This document shows positions 6,583 to 14,412 of a stretch of 22,719 bases of DNA, piece after piece. The stretch comes from DATLZM01 sp035559315 (GTDB lineage: Bacteria > Actinomycetota > UBA4738 > HRBIN12). Made by a program: the position numbers and the translations under genes. Under the pieces are notes generated by a model that worked only from the letters and a program-made list of their open reading frames with translations, did not search any database and had not been told where the DNA came from. How positions within the stretch are numbered: position 1 is the first letter of the stretch; each line of letters starts with the position of its first letter. Location of the stretch: positions 1 to 22,719 of the forward strand of contig DATMBJ010000024.1 in the NCBI GenBank assembly GCA_035559315.1. The letters run 5' to 3'.

Positions 6583-8835
6583 ATGAGGCTGAACCCGGAG
6601 TCGCTCGCCCGTGCGAGCAGCCGGCACCCGTGGCGGACCGTGGGGCTCTGGGTCGTGCTGGTCGCGGCCATGGGGTTCGTGAGCGGCCGGCTGCTCGACG
6701 GCGTCCTGACCCAGGACATCGAGTTCACGAACCGCCCGGAGGCGGTCCGGGCCCAGGAGATCCTCGACCGGAGCTTCGGCGGCGAGGTGGCGGACACCGA
6801 GTTCGTCATCGTCGGCTCGGAGCGCCTCACGGTCCGGGACCCCGGCTTCGAGCGCGCCGTTCGCCGCCTGCAGGCGGCCCTCGCCGAGCTCGACGGCGGG
6901 ATCCTGGCGGGCCCCCCGACCTCCTACTACGACCTCGCCGAGGCCGCCCCGGACGAGGCGGCCCGGCTGGTCTCGGCGGACGGCCGCACCACGCTGATCA
7001 CGGTCCCCCTCAAGGACGTCGAGGTCTCGACGGTCGAGGAGCTCCGCGGGGTCGTGGCGCGCGCCCGCCCCGAGGGCTTCAGGGCCTTGGTCGCGGGGCA
7101 GGGGGCCCTCTTCGCCGACTTCTCCCGGATCGCCGAGGAGGACCTCCGGCGCGGCGAGACCATCGGGATCGCCGCGGCCCTCGTCGTGCTGGTGGTGGTG
7201 TTCGCCGCCGTGGTCGCGGCGGTGCTTCCGATCGTCATGGCCCTGGCCGCGATCGCCGTCGCGCTGGGGGTCGTGTCGCTCGTCGGGCAGCTCATCGAGT
7301 TCAACCTGTTCGTCACGAACATGGTGTCGATGATCGGCCTCGCGGTCGGCATCGACTACTCGCTCTTCATCGTGTCCCGCTACCGGGAGGAGCGGAAGAA
7401 GGGGCTGCCCAAGCTCGAGGCGATCGGCGCGGCCGGGGCGACCGCGAACCGGGCCGTGTTCTTCTCGGGGATGACCGTCGTGATCGCCCTGCTCGGGATG
7501 TTCATCATGCCGGTCTCGATCTTCCGGAGCCTCGCGACCGGGGCGGTCGTCGTGACGCTCGCGTCGCTCGCCGCCTCGATGACGCTGCTCCCGGCCATCC
7601 TCGGCCTCGTCGGCGATCGGGTGAACTGGCCCCGGCTCGCCCGCCGAGCCCGGACCGACTCCGAGCACGACCCGCGGGGCGGGACGTGGGACCGCCTGGC
7701 GCGCGGGGTGATGGCCCACCCCGTGGTCTTCCTCCTGATCTCGGTGGCGGTCCTCGGTGGCCTGGGGGCCTTCTACACGCAGCTCCACCGGGGGACGTCG
7801 CAGAACGTGAGCCAGCTCCCCGACGGGTTCCCCTCCAAGGAGGCCTTCCTCACGCTGGAGCGGGAGTTCGCCGGGGGGGTCACCGAGCCCGCCAGGATCG
7901 TCGTGGTGGGGGACGTCGAGCGACCCGAGGTCCGGGCCGCGATCCAGGAGCTCCGGGCCGGCATCGCGGCGACCGGCGCGTTCGCCCCCCGGACCCAGGT
8001 CGTGCCGAGCCCGGAGGGCGACGCGGTCGAGGTCGACGCGTTCTTCCTCGGGGACCCCTCGACGGACGCCGCGTTCCAGGCCGTCCGCGACCTGCGGGAC
8101 GAGGTGGTGCCGGCCGCCTTCGGGGGGGTCGAGGGGGTCGAGGTCCTGGTCGGGGGGAACACCGCGTTCTTCACCGACTTCCTCGACCTCGTGGACCGCT
8201 ACCAGTGGCTGGTCCTCGGGTTCGTCCTGGCCCTCTCGTTCGTCCTGCTCACCGTGGTGTTCCGCTCGATCGTCGTGCCGATGAAGGCGATCGCGATGAA
8301 CCTGCTCTCGGTCGGCGCGGCCTACGGCGCCCTCACCCTGGTGTTCCAGGAGGGCGTGGGGCTGCCCGTGTTCGACGCGCTGGGCTTCGGGTTCCAGCGG
8401 GTCGAGGCGATCGAGGCCTGGCTGCCGCTGTTCCTGTTCTCCGTGCTGTTCGGGCTGTCCATGGACTACCACGTGTTCCTCCTGTCCCGGATCCGGGAGG
8501 AGTACGACCGGACCGGCGACAACGCCGAGGCGGTGGCCTACGGGCTCCGGACCACGGCCGGGATCATCACCGGCGCCGCGCTGATAATGGTCGCGGTGTT
8601 CACGGGGTTCGCCGCGGGGAGGCTCGGGCCGCTGCAGCAGATGGGGTTCGGGCTCGCGGTCGCCGTGTTCATGGACGCCACGATCGTCCGCTCGGTGCTG
8701 GTCCCGGCGTCGATGCGGCTCCTCGGCGACCTCAACTGGTACCTCCCGCGGTGGCTGCGGTGGCTGCCCCGCCTCGACGTCGAGGGCCGCGGCCGGCCGG
8801 CCCGCGCGGCGGAGGTCCCGGCCGAGGCCCGCTGA
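6583..8835 (+). CDS. MMPL-family (RND superfamily) membrane transporter
   Basis: This 750-residue inner-membrane exporter is built as two repeats, each with one helix, a large outer domain and a bundle of five more helices. TM1 is at about 18-38; a cluster begins at GIAAALVVLVVV; the second half starts near HPVVFLLISVAVLGG. Each half carries the proton-relay motif: Asp258-Tyr259 in GIDYSLFIVSRYREE and Asp628-Tyr629 in SMDYHVFLLSRIREE, matching the paired Asp-Tyr arrangement known from MmpL3. The family exports lipids, glycolipids or hydrophobic drugs using the proton gradient; the substrate here is unknown. The ATG has GGAGGTG about eight bases upstream. It is divergent from, and probably repressed by, the adjacent TetR protein. 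The short C-terminus lacks the long cytoplasmic tail of mycobacterial MmpL3. Confidence 0.93.
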   Translation: MRLNPESLARASSRHPWRTVGLWVVLVAAMGFVSGRLLDGVLTQDIEFTNRPEAVRAQEILDRSFGGEVADTEFVIVGSERLTVRDPGFERAVRRLQAALAELDGGILAGPPTSYYDLAEAAPDEAARLVSADGRTTLITVPLKDVEVSTVEELRGVVARARPEGFRALVAGQGALFADFSRIAEEDLRRGETIGIAAALVVLVVVFAAVVAAVLPIVMALAAIAVALGVVSLVGQLIEFNLFVTNMVSMIGLAVGIDYSLFIVSRYREERKKGLPKLEAIGAAGATANRAVFFSGMTVVIALLGMFIMPVSIFRSLATGAVVVTLASLAASMTLLPAILGLVGDRVNWPRLARRARTDSEHDPRGGTWDRLARGVMAHPVVFLLISVAVLGGLGAFYTQLHRGTSQNVSQLPDGFPSKEAFLTLEREFAGGVTEPARIVVVGDVERPEVRAAIQELRAGIAATGAFAPRTQVVPSPEGDAVEVDAFFLGDPSTDAAFQAVRDLRDEVVPAAFGGVEGVEVLVGGNTAFFTDFLDLVDRYQWLVLGFVLALSFVLLTVVFRSIVVPMKAIAMNLLSVGAAYGALTLVFQEGVGLPVFDALGFGFQRVEAIEAWLPLFLFSVLFGLSMDYHVFLLSRIREEYDRTGDNAEAVAYGLRTTAGIITGAALIMVAVFTGFAAGRLGPLQQMGFGLAVAVFMDATIVRSVLVPASMRLLGDLNWYLPRWLRWLPRLDVEGRGRPARAAEVPAEAR

Positions 8836-8848
8836 GGGCGGCGGAGGG

Positions 8849-8867
8849 GGGGCGGGCTCCTCGCCCC
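8849..8867 (+). terminator. GC-rich hairpin after MMPL gene
   Basis: GGGGCG (8849-8854) pairs with CGCCCC (8862-8867) around a seven-base loop, 14 bases after the MMPL stop. There is no T-run, so it may be only a weak terminator or a chance pairing in GC-rich DNA. It lies just before the -10 box of the next gene. Confidence 0.3.
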
Positions 8868-8875
8868 TCCTCTGG

Positions 8876-8881
8876 TACCTT
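8876..8881 (+). promoter_or_regulatory. Putative -10 box of LLM oxidoreductase gene
   Basis: TACCTT lies nine bases before GTG 8891, with no Shine-Dalgarno sequence. This is the same near-leaderless layout as several other genes in this window. Confidence 0.4.
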
Positions 8882-8890
8882 CCGGGCGCC

Positions 8891-9808
8891 GTGCCGAGCC
8901 GCGAGGAACGCGACGAGCTCCGGGCCGCCATCGGCCCGGTCGGGGTCTGGACGTTCGCCCTGGACGGCCTCTCCGCGGAGGCCGAACGGCGGGCGGTCCG
9001 GGAGATCGAGGGGATGGGGTTCCCGGCCCTCTGGCTCCCCGAGGGGATGCGGAGCAAGGAGATCTTCGCCCACCTCTCGCTGGTGCTCGCGGCCACCGAG
9101 CGCCTGGTGGCCTGCTCGGGCATCGCGAACATCCAGGCCCGGCACCCGTTCACGATGGCGCTCGGGGCGCGGGTCCTGGCCGACGCCTACCCCGGGCGGT
9201 CGGTGCTGGGGATCGGGGTCGGCCACGAGTACCAGGCCGAGCGGCGCGGCGTCCCCTACGAGCGCCCGCGGACGCGGATGCGCGCCTACCTGGAGGCGAT
9301 GGAGCGGGCGAGGTCGACGGCGCCGGAGCCGGCCGGGCCGGTCCGCGTGGTGCTCGCGGCCCTCGGCGACCGGATGCTCGAGCTGGCCGCGGAGCGGACC
9401 CTCGGCGCGCACACGTACTTCGTCCCCGTGGAGCACACCGAGCGGGCGCGCCGGGTGCTCGGCCCCGACCCGGTGCTCGCCGTGGAGCTCACCGCGGTGG
9501 TGGGCGCGGAGCGGGGGGAGGCGCTCGCGCGGGCCCGGGGCTTCGCCCGCGAGTACCTCTCGCTCCCGAACTACGCGAACAACTGGCGGCGGCTCGGGTT
9601 CGCCGAGCAGGACGTGGCCGGCTCGGGGAGCGACCGGTTGATCGAGGCGGCCTTCGCCATCGGCGGGGCCGAGGCCGTGGCCGCCAGGGTCCGCGAGCAC
9701 CTCGAGGCCGGGGCCGACCACGTGGCGGTGCAGCTCCTGTCGGCGGAGGAGTTCGACCCGGGGCTCGGGACGCTCCGCGAGGTCGCGGCCGCCGTGCTGC
9801 CCGGGTAG
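8891..9808 (+). CDS. LLM-class probable F420-dependent oxidoreductase
   Basis: This 305-residue cytoplasmic flavin-like oxidoreductase of the luciferase-like monooxygenase class probably uses coenzyme F420. It follows the pattern I associate with the actinobacterial subfamily TIGR03620: GVWTFALD near the start, LWLPEG, CSGIANIQAR, LADAYPGRSVLGIGVGH, then ALGDRMLELAAERTLGAH, LPNYANNWRRLGF, a Ser-Asp-Arg-Leu segment (GSDRLIEA) and GADHVAVQLL near the C-terminus. The beta/alpha-barrel order is intact. The substrate is not predictable. The GTG start follows a TACCTT box. It has its own promoter and is not coupled to mmpL; its 3' end faces the DCC-domain gene seven bases away. FMN use cannot be ruled out by eye. 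Confidence 0.9.
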   Translation: MPSREERDELRAAIGPVGVWTFALDGLSAEAERRAVREIEGMGFPALWLPEGMRSKEIFAHLSLVLAATERLVACSGIANIQARHPFTMALGARVLADAYPGRSVLGIGVGHEYQAERRGVPYERPRTRMRAYLEAMERARSTAPEPAGPVRVVLAALGDRMLELAAERTLGAHTYFVPVEHTERARRVLGPDPVLAVELTAVVGAERGEALARARGFAREYLSLPNYANNWRRLGFAEQDVAGSGSDRLIEAAFAIGGAEAVAARVREHLEAGADHVAVQLLSAEEFDPGLGTLREVAAAVLPG

Positions 9809-9815
9809 GCGGCGC

Positions 9816-10208
9816 TCACCGGCGGGCGCGGGGGTCGACGGCGCAGGCCCGGCCGAGGAGCCGCCCCAGGCGGCCCCGGTGGCGGGCGACGAGGCGGTAG
9901 GCGGCGTCGGTGGGGCCGGGCAGCGCGTCGGCGAGGGCGGCGAGCGGTCCGCCCCCGGGGAGCATCCGGAGCAGCGGGGCCACGGCCGCGCCGCCCGAGC
10001 GGACCCGCCCGTCCTCGAGCACCAGGTGCCACGAGGCCATCCGCTCCTCGGGGGAGCGGTCGGGCAGGAGCCGGGGGGCCTCCTCGTCCTGGAGGGCGAC
10101 GGCGCGCAGCCGCCGCCCCCGGTCCAGGCGGAGGACGAGGTCCGCGGCGAGCCGGCAGAACCCGCAGTCCGCGTCGTAGAGGAGGACCGCCTTCCCCACG
10201 CCCTCCAC
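9816..10208 (-). CDS. DCC-family thiol-disulfide oxidoreductase-like protein (DUF393)
   Basis: This 130-residue protein opens with the family's defining motif YDADCGFC (Cys15 and Cys18), a thioredoxin-like CxxC placed near the N-terminus. WHLVLEDGRVRSGGAAVAPLL, the central conserved strand-helix unit, follows. Most members are predicted to act in thiol-disulfide exchange but few have a proven role. It starts 12 bases after the stop of the polysaccharide deacetylase gene on the same strand, so the two are probably co-transcribed. The start codon is GTG 10208; a second in-frame GTG at 10199 is also possible, and neither has a good ribosome site. The function link with the deacetylase is not obvious. 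Confidence 0.85.
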   Translation of the reverse strand: MEGVGKAVLLYDADCGFCRLAADLVLRLDRGRRLRAVALQDEEAPRLLPDRSPEERMASWHLVLEDGRVRSGGAAVAPLLRMLPGGGPLAALADALPGPTDAAYRLVARHRGRLGRLLGRACAVDPRARR

Positions 10209-10220
10209 GCTAGCGCGAGA

Positions 10221-11285
10221 TCAGCGCAGCGGGACGAGGCGCAGGCCCATCCGCCGGATCCCCCGGACGATCGCCGGGAGGGCGCGGACCGTCGTCCACC
10301 CGTCGCCCCCGCCGTCGTGGAGGAGGACGATGGAGCCGGGGCGGACCTGCCGGAGCACGGACGCGGCCAGCGCCGCGGGGCGCGCGTCGCCTGCCCAGTC
10401 GCGGGGGTCCACGTCCCAGAGGACGGTCCGCATCCCGAGCTCCAGGGCCGCCGCCACCACGCGCCCGTCCACGCTCCCGCCGGGGGGCCGGAAGAGCGCG
10501 GGCTCCACCCCCAGGCGCTCGAGCGCACGGTTCGTCCGGGCGAGCTCGGCGCGGAGCCGCTCGGGCGGCAGCCGGCGGAAGGCGGGGTGCATCGGGTGGC
10601 TCCAGGAATGGTTGCCGATCGCGTGGCCGCCCCTCGCGATGGCTCGCACGAGCCGGGGGGACCGCTCGACGCGGGAGCCCACGAGGAAGAACGTGGCCCG
10701 GACGTGCATCCGGCGCAGGATCCGGAGGATCGCGCGGGTCGTGCCCGGCCAGGGCCCGTCGTCGAAGGTGAGGGCCACCCGCGGGGGGCGCGCCGCGCGC
10801 CCGACGGGCACGAACCGCACGGAGACCAGGGCCCCGGAGAACCTCCCCACGAGCCGGACCTCGCGGAGCCTCCAGGTCCTGAGCGTGGACCGGGGGTTGC
10901 CGGGGCGGCGGCCCGGGAGCAGGCGCGCGCGCCGGACCACCCCCTCGACCTCGTCGGGCCCGTCCACGACCGTGATCCGGTCGCCGTCCCGGAGCACGGT
11001 GCCGGGCGCCGCGGTGGCGCCGTTCAGGTACACCCGCCCGGGGTTCGCCCGCGGCAGGAGCACCCGGCCGTCGACCGCGAGGAGCCTCCCCGGCCGGGGC
11101 CGAAGGCCCAGGGACCGGACGGCGCCGGAGAGCGTGGTGCCCGCGGGCAGCTGGACGGGCCGTCCCTGGACCCTGACCGCGATGGGCGCGGGGAGGTCCG
11201 CGAGGGAGACCGCGGCCAGGACGGCCGAGGCCGCCAGCGCGATCACGACGGTGATGCGCACGGGGAGGCGGATGCTCCGGGCCAT
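10221..11285 (-). CDS. Secreted polysaccharide deacetylase (NodB domain)
   Basis: This 354-residue protein is exported or membrane-anchored: residues 8-29 are a hydrophobic signal/anchor after a basic start. The C-terminal NodB domain (about 168-354) has all main motifs of carbohydrate esterase family 4: TFDDG (173-177, catalytic Asp175 and metal-binding Asp176), NHSWSH (225-230, metal ligands His226 and His230), FRPPGG (265-270), WDVDPRDW (290-297) and LLHDG (321-325). Such enzymes remove N-acetyl groups from peptidoglycan or other glycans. Before it, residues about 34-110 look like a small separate domain with YLNGATA and LRDGDRITVVDG, similar to beta-grasp (ThiS/MoaD-like) patterns; this is tentative. 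The DCC gene follows on the same strand. Confidence 0.93.
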   Translation of the reverse strand: MARSIRLPVRITVVIALAASAVLAAVSLADLPAPIAVRVQGRPVQLPAGTTLSGAVRSLGLRPRPGRLLAVDGRVLLPRANPGRVYLNGATAAPGTVLRDGDRITVVDGPDEVEGVVRRARLLPGRRPGNPRSTLRTWRLREVRLVGRFSGALVSVRFVPVGRAARPPRVALTFDDGPWPGTTRAILRILRRMHVRATFFLVGSRVERSPRLVRAIARGGHAIGNHSWSHPMHPAFRRLPPERLRAELARTNRALERLGVEPALFRPPGGSVDGRVVAAALELGMRTVLWDVDPRDWAGDARPAALAASVLRQVRPGSIVLLHDGGGDGWTTVRALPAIVRGIRRMGLRLVPLR

Positions 11286-11351
11286 GGGACGCCCTATCGA
11301 CGACCTCGCGCGGCCCGTGGTTCCAGCGGCCGGGCGTGGCAGGATGGGCGC

Positions 11352-11771
11352 GTGCGGCGCCGATGGCTGCTCCCGGTGGCGGACGCCCTGGCCCTCGCGG
11401 GGTTCGTCCTGGCGGGGCTGGCGCGGCACGTGGAGGGGTTCGCGCTGCACCTGATCGCCCGGAACCTCCTCCCGCTCCTCGCGGCGTGGTTCCTCGTGGG
11501 GGCGCTCCTCGGCATCTACCGGCGGCCGGAGCCCGGCACGTTCGTCCTCACCTGGCTCACCTCCGTCACGGCGGCGACCGCAGCCCGGAGCCTGTGGCTC
11601 GGCCACCCGCGGGGCCGGGCCCTGGTCACGTTCCTCCTGGTCTCGCTCTCGTTCACGCTGCTCGCGCTCCTCCTCGGGCGGGGGCTCGCCTGGCTCGTGG
11701 ACCGGGCCCTGGACGGCGGCTACCAGCGGGAGCGGCGTTCGAGCTCCCGGCGCAGCCGGTGCATCCGGTAG
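11352..11771 (+). CDS. DUF3054-family membrane protein
   Basis: This 139-residue integral membrane protein has four predicted helices: about 5-24 (LLPVADALALAGFVLAGLA), 38-54, 65-80 and 89-110. The family resemblance is the opening WLLPVADALAL, a His-containing loop (ARHVEG), the NLLPLLAAWFLVGALLG segment and the LTWLTSVTAATAARSLWLGH segment. No biochemical role is established for DUF3054. The GTG start lies six bases after CAGGAT, a weaker version of the leaderless box in this window, and there is no ribosome site. The gene is divergent from the deacetylase (66-base spacer). Its basic, Ser/Arg-rich C-terminal tail overlaps the end of the opposing small membrane protein gene by 52 bases. Confidence 0.8.
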   Translation: MRRRWLLPVADALALAGFVLAGLARHVEGFALHLIARNLLPLLAAWFLVGALLGIYRRPEPGTFVLTWLTSVTAATAARSLWLGHPRGRALVTFLLVSLSFTLLALLLGRGLAWLVDRALDGGYQRERRSSSRRSRCIR

Positions 11772-11914
11772 CGGATCCCGTACCAGGCCGCGGCCGCGAG
11801 GAGGAGGACCGAGAGCACCACCGAGAGCACGATGATCGCGGTCACCTTGATCACGGTGGCGAGGATCCCGAGCGCCGCGGCGAGGAGCAGCAGGAGGGCG
11901 ATGAGCAGCAGCAC
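11720..11914 (-). CDS. Small two-helix membrane protein
   Basis: This 64-residue protein has two hydrophobic helices (about 1-20 and 24-43) followed by a strongly basic, amphipathic tail (RMHRLRRELERR). It starts at GTG, five bases after the stop of the alpha/beta hydrolase gene, with GGATAGGCGGG just upstream, so it is probably the second gene of that operon. No family is recognised. The last 52 bases overlap, antisense, the end of the DUF3054 gene. Support for coding: a clean signal of two transmembrane helices with a positive-inside tail, and operon-like spacing. It could still be a non-coding frame, since any Ala/Leu-rich GC-rich frame can look hydrophobic. Confidence 0.6.
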   Translation of the reverse strand: MLLLIALLLLLAAALGILATVIKVTAIIVLSVVLSVLLLAAAAWYGIRYRMHRLRRELERRSRW

Positions 11915-11918
11915 CCGC

Positions 11919-12803
11919 CTATCCTACGAGGCCCAGCTCGGCGGCGAACCGGGTCAGGCGCCGCGCGAGGAGCGCCGGCCGCTGGAGCGGGAGGTCGTGG
12001 ATCCCCCGGACCCACTCCAGCCGGACCCCGGGCGCCGAGGCGCGCACGGCGGCGGCCGCCCGTCGCTTCGCCGCCACGAAGTCGCGGTCCTCGGGCCGGT
12101 CGCTGGCGACGGCGAGCACGAGGACGGGCACGCGGGCCCTCCGCAGGACCTCCAGGGGGTCCGACGACCACATGGCCCGGAGGATCCGGAGGTGGTTGCG
12201 GGGCGCGAGCCGGGGATGGATCCTCCCGGCCCGGTCCACCCGGACGAGCGAGCGGAGCACGGCCTCGACCTCGGGGGTGACCTCGAGGTGGGGGGAGAGC
12301 ATCCGTCGCCCCTGGGCGAGGAACCGCTCGAGGGGCATGCCGGCGAGCGGGGGAGGGCGGAGCCGCTCCCGGGCCTCCGCCCAGCTCATCCGGTCCCGCA
12401 GCGGCACGAACCCGCCGTCGATCAGCGCGGCCCCCGCGACCGGCGCGCGGGGGAGCGCGGCCAGGTGGGCGGCGACCGAGGCCCCCCAGGAGTGCCCCAC
12501 GACGAGGGGCCGGCCCAGCCGGAGCCGCCGGATCACGGCCGACGCATCCGCGGTGACCCGGTCGAACCCGTAGCCCGAGGAGGGCTTCCCGCTCTCGCCG
12601 TGCCCCCGCTGGTCGTAGGCGACGACCCGCAGGCGACGGGCGAGGCGGGGGGCGAGGAGGTCCCAGATCCTCGAGGTCGAGGCCAGGCCGTGGAGGAGGA
12701 GCGCGGCGGGCGCGCCGGGCGGGCCCGGCCACTCGCGCACGGCCAGGCGGACCCCCTCCCCCTCCACCTCGCGCCGGACCGGACCGGCCCCCGCCCTTCC
12801 CAT
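11919..12803 (-). CDS. Alpha/beta-hydrolase fold protein
   Basis: This 294-residue cytoplasmic hydrolase has the canonical order: oxyanion-hole HGL (38-40), strand-turn YDQRGHGES (63-71), nucleophile elbow GHSWG with Ser105, a cap region about 130-205, a candidate acid in the ASDRPED segment, and the catalytic His in GIHDLP near the C-terminus. The family includes esterases, epoxide hydrolases, dehalogenases and C-C hydrolases; Ser at the elbow argues against haloalkane dehalogenase and epoxide hydrolase, which use Asp. The substrate is not predictable. Start ATG 12803 is chosen because a longer frame would run through the divergent promoter region; a TACCAT box lies 11 bases upstream (minus strand, 12815-12820). 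A small membrane protein gene follows five bases after the stop. Confidence 0.88.
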   Translation of the reverse strand: MGRAGAGPVRREVEGEGVRLAVREWPGPPGAPAALLLHGLASTSRIWDLLAPRLARRLRVVAYDQRGHGESGKPSSGYGFDRVTADASAVIRRLRLGRPLVVGHSWGASVAAHLAALPRAPVAGAALIDGGFVPLRDRMSWAEARERLRPPPLAGMPLERFLAQGRRMLSPHLEVTPEVEAVLRSLVRVDRAGRIHPRLAPRNHLRILRAMWSSDPLEVLRRARVPVLVLAVASDRPEDRDFVAAKRRAAAAVRASAPGVRLEWVRGIHDLPLQRPALLARRLTRFAAELGLVG

Positions 12804-12872
12804 CCCGGGCGCCCATGGTAGGGGAGCCGGGGCTCCGCCGCCGCTGGCTTCCATCGGGGCGGGGGGCCGCGG

Positions 12873-12892
12873 TACGCTGAACGACGGTTCAG
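12873..12892 (+). promoter_or_regulatory. -10 box and operator of aldehyde dehydrogenase gene
   Basis: TACGCT (12873-12878) is a -10 candidate. It runs into a perfect inverted repeat, CTGAAC-GACG-GTTCAG (12877-12892), which would cover the transcription start. Related repeats occur at the potD and crotonase promoters. Repressor binding is inferred. Confidence 0.6.
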
Positions 12893-12920
12893 GTCCGCGG
12901 ACGGACGGGAGGTCCAAGGG

Positions 12921-14372
12921 ATGGCCGACGCGCTCCAGATGTACATCGACGGGAAGTGGGTGGACGCGCTCGACGGGGCCCGGTTCGACGTCGTCGACCC
13001 CTCGACCGGGGGGGTGATCGCCACGGTCCCCGATGCCAAGGCCGCGGACGTGGACGCGGCCGTCCGGGCCGCGAGGCGGGCGTTCGACGACGGGACGTGG
13101 TGGCCGGGGACCTCGGAGCGGGAGCGGGGGCGGATCCTCCTGCGGGCCGCGGAGATCGTCCGGCGGGAGCACGAGCGGCTGGCGCGTCTCGAGGCCACCG
13201 ACTGCGGCAAGCCGATCGGGGAGGCGATGGAGGACATCGCCGAGGTCGCGTTCATGTTCGAGTACTACGGGGGCTGGGCCACGAAGGTGGAGGGCGACGT
13301 GATCCCCCTCGGGGCCGACGCGATCAGCTTCGTGGTGAAGGAGCCGGTCGGGGTGGCCGCGGCGATCACGCCCTGGAACTACCCGATGATGATGGCGGTG
13401 CAGAAGGTGGCCCCGGCCCTGGCCGCCGGGTGCACCGTGGTCCTCAAGCCGGCGGAGCAGACCCCCCTCACCGCCCTCGAGCTGCCCAAGATCCTCGAGG
13501 AGGCGGGGCTCCCGGCGGGCGTCTTCCACGTCGTCACCGGCTTCGGCGAGACCGCCGGCGCGCCGCTCGTGGAGCACCCGATGGTCGACAAGGTCGGGTT
13601 CACCGGCTCCCGGGAGGTCGGCAAGCTCGTGATGCGCACGGCCTCCGACACCCTCAAGCGCGTCACGCTCGAGCTCGGCGGGAAGTCGCCGAACATCGTG
13701 TTCGCGGACGCGGACTTCGAGCAGGCCGTGCAGGGCTCCTGCAACGGGATCTTCTGGAACCAGGGCGAGATATGCTCCGCCGGCTCGCGGGTGTTCGTGG
13801 AGCGGTCGATCTACGACGACGCGCTCCAGGCCATGGCCGAGCGGGCGAAGCGGGTGCGGCTCGGCCGGCCCCTGGACCCGGCGACCACGATGGGCCCCCT
13901 GGTGTCGAAGGAGCAGCAGGAGCGGGTGGAGCGCTACATCCGGATCGGGATGGAGGAGGCGAAGCTCGCGGTCCAGGGCGAGCGGCCGGCCGACCCCGAG
14001 CTGGCGGGCGGCTACTTCGTCCCGCCGACCATCTTCTACGACGTCGACAACCGGGCCACGATCGCCCGGGAGGAGATCTTCGGGCCGGTGATGGCGGTGC
14101 TCCCGTTCTCCTCGGTCGAGGAGGTCGTGGAGCTCGCGAACGACAACGACTACGGCCTGGCCGCCGCCATCTGGACCCGGGACATCACGAAGGCCCTCCG
14201 GACCGCCCGCGCGCTCCGGGCCGGGATCGTGTGGATCAACGACACCCAGCCCGCCCCGACCGAGATGCCCTGGGGCGGCTACAAGCAGTCGGGCATCGGC
14301 CGGGAGCTCGGCCGCGAGGGGATCGAGGACTACCTCGAGAAGAAGTCCATCTACGTGAACCTCGGCGGCTGA
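12921..14372 (+). CDS. NAD(P)+-dependent aldehyde dehydrogenase (betaine/aminoaldehyde type)
   Basis: This 483-residue enzyme oxidises an aldehyde to the acid in the cytoplasm. All catalytic landmarks are present: Asn153 in PWNYPM, Lys176 in KPAEQTP, FTGSREVG (227-234) for the cofactor, general base Glu251 in LELGGKSPN, nucleophile Cys285 in GEICSAGSR, and Glu385 in EEIFGPV. The ICSAGSR nucleophile context is typical of the betaine-aldehyde and aminobutyraldehyde dehydrogenase group. The ATG has GGGAGGT seven bases upstream. The Pot-type ATPase gene follows after 40 bases, and the rest of the transporter lies beyond it. The likely substrate is an amino- or trimethylamino-aldehyde, but this is inferred from context and subgroup. 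Confidence 0.93.
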   Translation: MADALQMYIDGKWVDALDGARFDVVDPSTGGVIATVPDAKAADVDAAVRAARRAFDDGTWWPGTSERERGRILLRAAEIVRREHERLARLEATDCGKPIGEAMEDIAEVAFMFEYYGGWATKVEGDVIPLGADAISFVVKEPVGVAAAITPWNYPMMMAVQKVAPALAAGCTVVLKPAEQTPLTALELPKILEEAGLPAGVFHVVTGFGETAGAPLVEHPMVDKVGFTGSREVGKLVMRTASDTLKRVTLELGGKSPNIVFADADFEQAVQGSCNGIFWNQGEICSAGSRVFVERSIYDDALQAMAERAKRVRLGRPLDPATTMGPLVSKEQQERVERYIRIGMEEAKLAVQGERPADPELAGGYFVPPTIFYDVDNRATIAREEIFGPVMAVLPFSSVEEVVELANDNDYGLAAAIWTRDITKALRTARALRAGIVWINDTQPAPTEMPWGGYKQSGIGRELGREGIEDYLEKKSIYVNLGG

Positions 14373-14399
14373 GCCGGGTCCCGGGCGCTCGCCATCGGG

Positions 14400-14405
14400 T
14401 ATCCT
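14400..14405 (+). promoter_or_regulatory. Putative -10 box (leaderless) of potA
   Basis: TATCCT lies seven bases before GTG 14413, in the 40-base gap after the aldehyde dehydrogenase gene. It suggests a separate, leaderless start for the ATPase gene in addition to read-through. Confidence 0.4.
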
Positions 14406-14412
14406 CCGCGCC

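Noticed and set aside
6493..9153. Minus-strand frame of about 886 codons antisense to mmpL
   Set aside because: Asp/Glu/His/Arg-rich shadow composition; the plus strand has clear MMPL motifs and a promoter.
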